Shown: positions 51,794-61,489 of the stretch, piece after piece
Layout of the letters: every line of letters begins with the position of its first letter
Numbering within the stretch: the stretch's first letter is position 1
NCBI GenBank assembly: GCA_947646735.1
Contig: CANTFK010000991.1
Location: forward strand, 1 to 64,000
DNA length: 64,000 bases
Reading direction: 5' to 3'
Source: Peronospora farinosa
Lineage: Eukaryota; Oomycota; Peronosporomycetes; Peronosporales; Peronosporaceae
Made by a program: the position numbers and the translations under genes
The notes under the pieces: generated by a model
Database searches by the model: none
What the model was told of the DNA's origin: nothing
The model's input: only the letters and a program-made list of their open reading frames with translations

Positions 51794-54700
51794 TCAAAAT
51801 ACCGTGAGCTGCACTCGATCCTTGTTGATCACCTTTATCCCCCCCAGAGTGGAGCCACTAGGTGGTGTGGGTCGCCCCACGGCCAGGACAGTAGGAACAC
51901 GAGGGTGACGAGCCGAATTCACAAAAAATGGCGTCAACCGTGTTGACGCATGTACGGCGTTGTTGAGTGCGAACTCAGCGAGTGGTAAAAATGCACTCCA
52001 ACTTGTAAATGACGTAGCATAACTCCGAAGAACATCTTCGAGGACCCGGTTCACGCGCTCGGTCTGCCCATCCGTTTCCGGATGGGCTGCCGTCGACATC
52101 AGCAGTTTTGTCTCGAGGAGCTCGAAAAGTGATGTCCAAAATACGGACGTAAATCGCGGGTCACGGTCCGAAACAATGTTTTCTGGAAGGCCATGATGAC
52201 GGAACACCGCGTCGATGAAGTGCGCCGCGGTCTCTGCCGCGGTGACCTTAGCGTGGACAGGCACGAGATGTGTCATCTTGCTGAATCTGTCAACAAAGGC
52301 CAAAATGCCTGTTCGAGCTTGGCTATCGGGCGCAAGCCCGAAGATAAAGTCCATCGAAACTGATCTCCAGGCCTCTGCTGCAATTGGCAACGATCGCAAG
52401 GGAGCCTGTGACGATGGAGATGGCTTCACACGCTGGCATATTTCGCACGTTCGGATCCAGTTGCGTACCCACTTATACATGTGGGGCCAGAAGAAGTCTC
52501 GAGACACAGCCGCGAAAGTCTTTTCGCGGCCTAAATGGCCGCCAGCAGGAGCATCGTGATACTCGTAAATGATTCTTGCACGCAAATCCATGTCATTGGC
52601 AATCACCGTGCGAGGAGCATCGAATTGGTCGATGCTATACAGAAGCAAATCGCCATCTAAACTGTATCGATGAATATGGTCGCGCTTGGTACGGGATAAT
52701 GCTCCCAGTGCAGCATCGCTGGGAGCACGCAGATACTCGATAATGCCTGCATAATCTGAGTCACCCTTGTACGCTGCGACGATCTCATCAAATAAACACG
52801 GCTCGGGTGTAACCCGAGTTAAGTTCAGCGATACACACATTGCACATCGGTCATCATCGTCCTCGTCATCAGTAGCCTGGCGACTCAGAGCAGTCCGAGG
52901 ATCGTAGTCGGGACGTCGTGACAAGGCGTCAGCGAGAATATTGGTCTTGCCTGGCTTGTAATGCACGACGAAGTTGTACTCAGAGAAGAATGAGAGCCAT
53001 CGTGCCATCCGTTGGGACAGGTGTGGGCTCTTCATCGCTGTGCGCAGCGATGCATGATCGGTGTACAAAGCAAACGTACGTTCACCAAGGAGATGCACGC
53101 GAAACTTGATGAGTGCATAGCGCATCGCTAATAACTCCTTGTCGTGAACCGGATAGTTCTTCTCAGCTGGCTTCATCTGTCGCGACTGGTAACTCATGAC
53201 TCGTTCACGGCCCTCATCATCAGATTGCATGAGGGCACAACCGATTGCAAAATCACTGGCGTCGCAAACCACGTGGAACGGCTTGGAATCGTCTGGTAGG
53301 ACCAGGACTGGCGCTGACGCTAGGCTCTTCTTTACTGCTTCGAAGGCTGCTTGGTGCTCGGGACGCCACAACCACGTGGCGTCTTTCTTAAAGAGTGACG
53401 ACAAAGGCTGGATAGAACCAGCATAATCCTTTGTATACTTGTGCAAATAATTAGCCAAGCCGAGCCACTGGCACAACTCCGTAGGGTTCTTGGGCGTGGG
53501 CCAACAACAGATGGACGACACCTTCTCTGGATCAGCTCGAACTCCCGATATACTTACATAGCAACCTAACACCGGAATCTCCGGTGCACAAAAGACACAC
53601 GTCTTGAGATTCGCGTACAACTTGTTGTCCCGCATAACTTGAAACACTTGCTTCATGTGTTGAAGGTGAACTTGGACATCGTTGAGGTTGCCCTCGGCGC
53701 GACTATGGACGAAGATATCGTCAAAATAACTTGGGGCAAAGTTCCGAAGAGGTCTCAACACTTGAGACACCATGCGATTGAAAGTAGCCGGAGCGTTCTT
53801 CAACCCTTGTGGCATTACCAGCCACTTCCATAACATGCCACTCGGGGTGCTCACCGCGGTGAGTGGGATGTCGCTCGGGCGCATCAAAATCTGGTAAAAG
53901 CCATCGGTCAAGTCGATGGCACTGAAGATGACACTACCTGACATGGAATTCAGCACCATGTCCTTCCTGGGAATTGGCGTTTGCGCAGGAATAGTGGCAT
54001 CATTTTGCTTATTATCTGCGTACACTATGTGCCAGCCTCCCGTAGCCTTCTTCACGCAGAAGGTTGGAATCGAATGTAGTGAGATACTCTCCCGCACATG
54101 ATCCGCTTTGCGGCGGCCTTCAAAAAATGCGTCAATAGCTTCGACTTGATCTCGAGGCAACGGCCACTGCCGTGTCACACAATACTTCGACCCTGGCACG
54201 AGATCAATCTCGTGCCGAACACCGCGGTCCGCAGGAAGTTCAGCCGGGATCTTGTCCGGGAACACGTCTGCATACCCACGAGCAATGTCGTAGACGGGGT
54301 TACCAGACTCTCGCAGGGCCTACCATGACTGTGATGCAAACCTTTCTTCACGCGCTGACTTTGGCTCAGCGCTTCGAGGACGTGCCATGTGCTCCTCGTT
54401 TGCCACGGTAACCACCGCGTTGGTGATTAGACACACTTGTTCCACAGTGCCTCCCTTAAGGTCACGTAGGAAATGCTTCCAGGAAAGCTCTGGAAGGCTT
54501 GTAATGGAAGACGCATGACGAGGAGGACTCTCGACCTCGATATATTGGCGCCTTTGTGGACTCCCTTCCACGTACACGATAGCGTGGACACATTCCAACG
54601 CTAAATTCTCGGTGCTGTTGTCCCCATCGTGCTTCGAGTCACTACTCGAAGCTGGCGAACCGCAGTCAGGTGATAAACCATCACCCCCCTCTAGGCACTG

Positions 54701-55930
54701 GATGTCGTCATTCAAGATGCCGGAAACACTGGACGGGAGTACCCCAAACTCGACCGTCGACACTTGATGCGGGAGCTCCTGCTCGGCCGCCGTAAACCCG
54801 CGTGGGAGCCCCTGCTCAACCACAGTATGCCCATGTGGGAACCTCGGTTCGACCACAGTGGGTGATGATGGGAACCCCGGTTCGACCATCATGCTCTCGC
54901 GTGGAGACTCCTGTCCGTCCACGTTGTACTCGTGTGGGAGCCCCTGCTCGACCACAATATGCCCATGTGGGAACCTCGGTTCGACCACAGTGGGTGATGA
55001 TGGGAACCCCGGTTCGACCATCATGCTCTCGCGTGAGGACTCCTGTCCGTCCACTTCACACTCGCTGGCGAGCTCTTGCTCGTCGCCACAATGCCCTTGT
55101 GGGAGCCCCTGATCGACCACAATAGGTGCAGATGGGAACCCCGGTTCAACCACTGCATTCACGTGCGGGAACCCCTGTTCAACCGCAATAATGACGCGCG
55201 CGAACCCCTGTTCGACCGCGTCGTCCTCGTCGTCCTCTTCGCTCTGTAGCGAGGAGTCACTGTCACTTGTGTCTCGAAGAACAGCACAAGCAGTGCAGAG
55301 AGGGCCATCGCTCGCTCTGTGCACCGCCAACGTCGTGGAATCGCGATCCACGACTGTGACGTTTGGCCAGTCACTTGGAGATACCAAGAGATGGGTAAAC
55401 ACTTCACTGACATCGAACTTGCGTCGACGTCTCACTGATCTGACTAACCAGTCGATCTGGGGCTTATAACGTGCCAACCATGGCATGCCCAGTATGCAAT
55501 CGAATGCATAATTCATCGCGATCACCAAGAAATCATCATTACTGCGAAAGCCATCAAACGTATACGGCAACGACACTTCGCGCCGCGATACGCGGTGTGG
55601 TTTCCCGTCAACCAACTTGACGACGACTTGGCCAGGTCCCTCACGGACCTGAATGCTGGGAGGCAGCATCGACAAACAAGATTCACGAAAGAAATTGTTT
55701 GTTGCTCCTGAGTCCAGGAGTGCTCGCAGAGGTCGCCGGACGCCGGCGACATGTAAACTGACAATAATCAGACGCGAATCACCATGGCATTTAACCGTGC
55801 GCGTAGCGCAGGAGGACTGGAAGGTTGGGCTGCCACCGGGGGACCCGGACATCCGTTCCAACCAGTAGGGCGCCCTGCACCTACTGGTCCCGACCGTTTT
55901 TTGGACGTAGGGCCGGTACAGCACCCTCAT
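51794..55930 (-). CDS. Pol of Ty3/gypsy element C: protease, repeat linker, RT, RNase H, integrase
   Basis: One reading frame on the minus strand with a single TAG at 54320-54322. Protease near residue 50 ([16 protein letters not shown]). Next comes a linker of about 15 eleven-residue units ([11 protein letters not shown] and relatives). After the TAG come [22 protein letters not shown] with [20 protein letters not shown] and [13 protein letters not shown] (catalytic YFDD intact), RNase H ([36 protein letters not shown]), the zinc site [15 protein letters not shown]...CEICQ, and the DDE core [25 protein letters not shown] and [12 protein letters not shown]. The frame is lost at a run of seven C (plus strand 51839-51846). 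This is the best-kept element in the window. Confidence 0.9.
54740..55250 (-). repeat. 33-base coding tandem repeat in the protease-RT linker of element C
   Basis: About 15 degenerate units of 11 codons with the core VVEPGFPxxxx / VVEQGLPxxxx. A higher-order unit of four to five repeats is itself duplicated ([20 protein letters not shown] recurs). The DNA of the duplicated part is nearly identical over about 130 bases. Confidence 0.85.
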
Positions 55931-56930
55931 GATGGGCGTCCACTACTTGCACCGATAATGGGGCTGGCGCACGGCACTCTGCCGCGCGATGTCCTGGCTT
56001 GCGACAACGAAAGCAAACCATTGGACGCCCGGTGCGAGCGTCACCTTTATGATGAAAGACACGTCGCCGGTCACCCGACGACTCAATCACGTCGATCTCC
56101 ATAGGTTCTGGGCCAGAAGACCGGGGAACGCTGACGACCGAGGGTTTGGCATATGCCTTTGTGACCCTAAAGTCTTCACGGAGTGCGATGGCAAATGCCT
56201 CCTCCAATGTGGCAGGCTTGGCGCGCTCCAGCGATAAGCGGGTCTGCCCCTCACGCATACCATCCACAAAGACATTCACCTGTGTGTACATGTCCATGGG
56301 GTGCGTGATAATACACGACGCCAGATGCCTAACCATCTGTACGTAGTCGCGCATCCTCATTTTACCCTGTCGCATCGACAGGAATCTTGATCGCACCAGT
56401 TTCTCCTCTTGTGGTGGCTCGAAGGCAAGACGGAGATCGTCCTGGATGGTATCCAAGGTGGGAAATGCGTGCTCGTCCACAACGAGTTTACCAAGGGCCC
56501 ACTCCTTGGCCTTCCCGGTGAGGCGGGAAAGAAGAAAGTTGACCTTCGCCTGTGGAGCCTCAAGAAGTCTCGAGGCGATGGCGATATCAACTTCTCGGAA
56601 CCACCGGTTCAGCGATAACCGGTCCTTACTTTCTCCAGAGTAGGAGGAGGTTTCCATCTTCACGGCCTCATTACGTGAAGGGCGCGAGGGAGTGAAGCCT
56701 CGCCGGTTGGATTCGGCGAGCTCGCGTGCCATAAACTCATGTATGGCGAGACGTTGCGCGTCAGGGGTCGCTGATCTCACCAGCGACGCGACGAATGCCT
56801 CTCCCGATATCGCCGCGAGGCGATTAAGGGCATCCCACTCAACACCAGTAAGGTGGGGGAAGGTCGCGTGCTCCAGAAATAAATCTGGAGCGTCAAAGTA
56901 CGACGATTCGCTCATCCCAAACTCGGGCAT
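55881..56930 (-). CDS. Gag of Ty3/gypsy element C
   Basis: Intact 349-residue Gag from the ATG at 56930. The capsid region is typical ([49 protein letters not shown]), followed by a single CCHC zinc knuckle, [14 protein letters not shown], near residues 310-325. It overlaps the pol frame by about 50 bases in a different phase, so polymerase would need a frameshift of +1 (or -2), as in Ty3. The ATG lies 26 bases after the primer site and LTR. Confidence 0.9.
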   Translation of the reverse strand: MPEFGMSESSYFDAPDLFLEHATFPHLTGVEWDALNRLAAISGEAFVASLVRSATPDAQRLAIHEFMARELAESNRRGFTPSRPSRNEAVKMETSSYSGESKDRLSLNRWFREVDIAIASRLLEAPQAKVNFLLSRLTGKAKEWALGKLVVDEHAFPTLDTIQDDLRLAFEPPQEEKLVRSRFLSMRQGKMRMRDYVQMVRHLASCIITHPMDMYTQVNVFVDGMREGQTRLSLERAKPATLEEAFAIALREDFRVTKAYAKPSVVSVPRSSGPEPMEIDVIESSGDRRRVFHHKGDARTGRPMVCFRCRKPGHRAAECRAPAPLSVQVVDAHHEGAVPALRPKNGRDQ

Positions 56931-56940
56931 AGGAAGGACT

Positions 56941-56954
56941 ACTAAGTGCTACCA
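56941..56954 (-). promoter_or_regulatory. Primer binding site of element C
   Basis: On the minus strand, TGGTAGCACTTAGT begins two bases after the end of the LTR. Element D has the same TGGTAGCACTT after its LTR at 59534, so both are probably primed by the same tRNA. Confidence 0.65.
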
Positions 56955-56956
56955 GG

Positions 56957-57297
56957 TGTAACGGGGCTAGAACGTACCGTCACTAGCTTACACGTGCGCT
57001 TGAGAAAGACTCAAGCCCAAGTATTAGGTATTAAGTAAATTTAACTCTGATTTTATTTTGGTTTTAATTCGTACTAATTACGAAGATTTTAGTCGTAATA
57101 AATACGACAGTGTTCCCGCCTTTCGGGAACCACACAATTTCAGGTTGATTTATCATTGGTCCATATTGGGGACTTTAGGCCCAATAATAAACCAATAATA
57201 AATTACCACGCTGTGCCCGCTATTCGGGCCCAGCACCTGCCTACATATGTAATTGTTTATTTGTGTTAATGCTATATGTGTAATGTAGCCCATTACA
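56957..57297 (-). mobile_element. Family C LTR, 5' LTR of element C
   Basis: On the minus strand TGTAATGGGCTACATTACAC to GCCCCGTTACA, 341 bases, followed by the primer site and gag. Compared with the copy at 49533 it has an 11-base duplication (ATTATTGGTTT) and scattered single changes. Confidence 0.9.
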
Positions 57298-58330
57298 TCA
57301 CCCCCTTCTCATGACAGCACTTACCAACCGTGAGTGCTCAACTGTCGAAAACCCTTCGCCCACAAACGAACAAGCAATGTCCGGAGACCCAGAACCCAAT
57401 CCAGCAGGACGCCCAAGATACATCAGCGGGAATGCATCAACCAGCATCATGGCGCGGCAGCTCATACCTTGGTCGCTGTACGACTTGTCCGGAGCTCACG
57501 CTCCGGACTCACTGGACGTGTACCCATTAAGCTTCATACCCACCAATTACAGATTCAATTGGATATGCTAGATAATAGGAAATGGGTACGAACATTTACA
57601 GGCACCATGTCCGTCGGAACGACGGGTAAACACCCTAGTAGTTATATATAACTCTTGCTACTGATTACAACATTATGCAAGGATCAGAGACGCTTCTCTT
57701 TAGAAGTGTATCCTTACGTGCGAGCTTAAAATATATTTTAGCTCGCTCATGGCGTCCTTCTGTGATGTCACCACGACGCCTAGTCCAAACTGGGCGTCAT
57801 CCCCGCTGAATGTGAATTCATCCAATATATCACATTCACGAGGGTGGGTCACATTGATGTGCCGCACCCAAGTGGCAGGCCTAAGGTACCTCGTACCCTT
57901 TTTAGGCCTGCCCGTTAAGTATCATATACTTAACGGATTCATGTAAACTTTAGCCCATTACAGAGCTGATCTTAATAACAGACAACCCGCTAAGCCCAGC
58001 TCTTGTTCCGTAATTTTCCAGTTTTCAGTCATAGCTTATGTACCAAGCACTTTCGCCCGTGGGGACGACAGCGTTGCTCTTGAACCGCTCGAGCTTGACA
58101 GACCGATTCAAAAAGAGCAGCTAACTAGTTGCCGGTTGAATATTTTGGCCGGATAGAGCGCCAATTGTTCGTACAACCGTGAGGGATTTGCTCCGCTTTC
58201 TCAAAGAATAGGGTGGTATCATCCACATATGCCGGAAAAAGGTAGGTCGGACCGGACTGCCCGGGGCAATCGTCCAAATGTGGCGATATGTACGGACTAG
58301 ATGGGCACTATGTCGATTGTCGGGTGATTA
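56957..58330 (-). repeat. Right arm of long inverted repeat
   Basis: Counterpart of 48500-49863. It contains the family C 5' LTR (56957-57297), the 340-base repeat, the truncated family A LTR (57638-57962), about 300 bases of unknown sequence and, at the outer end, about 60 bases homologous to the host flank of the effector block. The match ends near GTCGGGTGATTA. Confidence 0.93.
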
Positions 58331-58924
58331 CTGTTTTTCATTTATATAATAAAAGAATTGTGTCCGTCCGTCCGTAGTGCTCCTTTTCCGGCATTCGAAT
58401 TGGTTAATTTTGCATTTTCGGCTAATTTTGCATTGGCTGATTTTGCATTTTGCATTAATAATAACATGTGTAGATTTGCATAACAGCGGATAATTTATCC
58501 AGCGTGTCCGTATCCCGTACTTCGTTTTATATAATTAATCTATATACCGATGGATACACATCACGTATACACATCACTACATATTCGCTATATCAAACAC
58601 AGATTTTTTGTGAAATATCAGATTAGGCACATGCTGTAGATTCGATGAAAAAATGGGCTCAATGCTCAAATAATACTCTAAAAAAGGGAATAGAAAGTAT
58701 AATTATCAGGTCGAACTAATTTCATTTACAATAAACGAAGTTACCCAAATGTAATATACCATACTTATCTATATTCCTAAGTCATCCAGTTGTTGTAAAA
58801 TAAAAAGATGGGTACGAAAATCATAAGCAGACTTCACTCCCCATGTCCGACAAAACGACGGGTACACATTGACCTTTGGAGCGACAGGTACCCATAGACC
58901 GTTTGTAAAGGGTTACACGACGGT
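58331..58924. other. AT-rich spacer between the palindrome and element D
   Basis: No gene. It contains a short run of TTTTGCATT copies (about 58410-58460), a GTCCGTCCGTCC motif at 58362 and a diverged relative of the 340-base repeat end at 58810-58910. Confidence 0.5.
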
Positions 58925-59531
58925 TGTAACACCATCCGAAAGTTTACGGTTGAAGTTTCCTTATTATTGCGTATAATGCATTATGATACTTCTCTTTAGA
59001 GAGGTATTGAGTATGATACGGTATTCGATAATACCGTATCTTATCGATTGGGATTCGATAAATCGATAACGCTGTACTAAGTACATCATACACAGATGTT
59101 TAGACGATACGTCGTCCAATAGCAAAGTCTGCATATTATAATTACTATTGTAGTAATTAATCTAGTGTAGTGTACTTGAGTAGGACTATTCATAAAATCT
59201 TAAAGCATAAATAAAATCAGTTCTCATTTTGAGTTTAAGATCGCAAGTCGTTCTGACTTGTTCTCTTGTGCACTTCGTGCGTTGGTTCTCTAAACCTCTA
59301 AGCTTCTAGCTTGTTCTTGCACTCTGTGCGTTGGTTCTCTGAACCTTAAGCTTATTGCTTGCTGACTAAAAGTCTCTTTCCTCGTTCGTTAGAACAGGGT
59401 GCCTTTAAGTCGTTTGAGTAGTTCTTTAGAACTAAGAGGCTTTTAGCCTTAACTCTATTTAGTTCTCTAGAACTAAGATGCTTCCAGCCTTAAGTATTCC
59501 TCTGGCTAAAGAGCTATGCAGCTCCGCTACA
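58925..59531 (+). mobile_element. LTR of element D (5')
   Basis: Putative LTR of 607 bases, from TGTAACACCATCCG to GCTCCGCTACA. The end is fixed by the primer site TGGTAGCACTTGTCGTC at 59534; the start is inferred from the TGTAAC typical of the related families. The 3' copy would be outside the window. It holds short direct repeats such as GTGCGTTGGTTCTCT (about 59278 and 59328). Confidence 0.6.
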
Positions 59532-59591
59532 CTTGGTAGCACTTGTCGTCAATCCTACACCTGAGTTTTTAACGACTGACCCTCTGTGAAG

Positions 59592-60629
59592 ATGGAGATT
59601 AAAAATTACCTCTCGGAGGCGCAACGACTCGCGCTAGATAAATTATCTGCGTTCGTTGAGCCCGATCAAATCGAGGCCCTTTTGGCCCAAGGCCCGGAGG
59701 TTCTTAATGCTCGTCTTGAGGCCTTTATGCGTTATGAAGCAACGCTACTCGGGCAGGTCCATGACCAGGCAGCGTCAGCTGCGCCTACACATTACATCCC
59801 GGTTCCTGTTCCCGATGCAGAGCCAAAGGCTCGCCCACTCGTTTCAAACGTAAAGACCTTCGAGGGGAAGGAGGGAGAGAATCTTCTCCTCTGGATCCGA
59901 GAGGTTAAAATGGCAATGGATGCCGCCATGCTTGTGCCAGATAAGCAACGAGTTGGCTTGGCCATTTCGAAGCTCGGTGGAAGAGCTAGAGAGTGGGCTC
60001 TAACGAGTGATGTCTCTGTAAATGCCGCATTCCCCACATGGGAAATGCTTAAAAAGCAATTAACGTGTGTGTTTGCACCGCCTAATCAGGCTTATCGTGT
60101 GCGCTCACACTTCTTAGCTACCCGACAGGGTAAGAAAGAGTTGTCGGACTATGTCCAAAAGTTAAGAACTCTTATTGCTGCTATGCAGCAGATCCCTCTG
60201 GCAGAGAAAGTCCGAGTAACCATTTTTATGGAAGGACTTCGTACTGTAATTGACTCAGGGGCGTCAGGTAATTATGTCCGACGTCGTTCCCTTGAAGGGA
60301 GTCAGCTGTATACTGAGGCGCTAGAAGCGCAAGAGGAGGACAGTATAACCGTTCGTCTCGCAACAGGTGTACTTGTAGCCGTTCCTAAAGCTCCGTTGAA
60401 CTTAGGTGTGAAGTTCTTAGACTTCAATAGCGTTGAACGCTGTCTTGTCCTAGATTTGGACTCGAGATATGATCTCATTCTCGGTATGGCCTGGATGGCA
60501 CGCCATGAGCCATGGATCGATTGGAGATCCAAAACCTTGGGGGCAACGCGCAATGTTCCTAGCGAAGCTTTGGAGAGTCATGAACCCACCTTTGCTAGGA
60601 AACAAAGTGCTATTGGTGCGAGCCATTAA
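59592..60629 (+). pseudogene. Gag fused to protease by deletion, element D
   Basis: From the ATG at 59592 ([11 protein letters not shown]) a 345-codon frame. The capsid part is clear ([55 protein letters not shown]). It then runs directly from MEGLRT into [15 protein letters not shown], the protease active site. The zinc knuckle and the gag-pol junction are therefore missing in an in-frame internal deletion. The protease fold continues ([19 protein letters not shown]) to a TAA at 60627. It is related to, but clearly diverged from, the Gag of element C. Confidence 0.82.
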
Positions 60630-60643
60630 CTGAGTCGGTTAGT

Positions 60644-61435
60644 GTGCTGGACATTGGAGTGTCTGAGTTGATAATTTCCAATGTCAATAATAATAGTGTC
60701 GAGCAGGGCTCAGTGACACCTAGTGGAGCGGCACGTACTCCGTTGAGTGATACTCATAGTAAAATTGAGGCACTGGATGTCGGTAATGACATCGGCTCTC
60801 GTATAGAGAAAGTGAAGGTCGATGACCTTGTTAGTGATATTGGCTGTAAATGCGATTCACTGAATGTCGGTAATGACATCGGCTCTTGTATAGAGCAAGT
60901 GAAGGTCGATGACCTTGTTAGTGATATTGGCTGTAAATGCGATTCACTGGATGTCGGTAATGACATCGGCTCTCGTATAGAGGAAGTGAAGGTCGATGAC
61001 CTTGTTAGTGAAGTCACTGGTACTAGTGACCCACTGGATGTCAATACCGACATCGGCTATCGCATAGGGCAGATTAAGGTCAAGGAATCTGTTGAACTTG
61101 GGGATGATGGTATCCCAAGTACTTTAAAAAGTACGGTGTCGTCAATGAGACGACAGCGTCTCCAGATGGCGGCTGCGAGACGTAAAGCGTCTGTTTTATC
61201 ACGTAGTAATGTCAGTGACCAGTTGTACACCCTGGTCAACGGAGTGACAGGTTATGCAGATGGTGAGGTTGACCTTGAGGCCCTCCCATCATTGAATGCT
61301 CTCTTAGAGCTAGACGAAATGTCTGTGGATGAATTTCATCAAGCCTTGAAGGCTGGTGATCTATCCGATATGGTGGTCATTCGACCTAATCTCGAGCTGA
61401 ACTCATCCTCGCTTGTCGATGAGACAGTCCTCTAA
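60644..61435 (+). pseudogene. Protease-RT linker of element D with 87-base repeats
   Basis: A 263-codon open stretch in a shifted frame, without an ATG at its start. It contains a 29-residue unit ([20 protein letters not shown], then a DIGCKCDSL end) with starts at 60776, 60863, 60950 and, degenerate, 61037. A basic segment ([16 protein letters not shown]) and an acidic end follow. Its place corresponds to the repeat linker of element C. Confidence 0.7.
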
Positions 61436-61489
61436 GATACAAAGACGACACTAAGTTCACGTAGTGGAGCATCTATTCTGAAGAACCCT

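Noticed and set aside
57311..57946. Same ORFs in the right arm
   Set aside because: Same reason; there is no sign of selection beyond arm identity.
60776..61120. CRISPR-like or satellite array at 87-base spacing
   Set aside because: Contiguous coding repeat inside a retrotransposon polyprotein.
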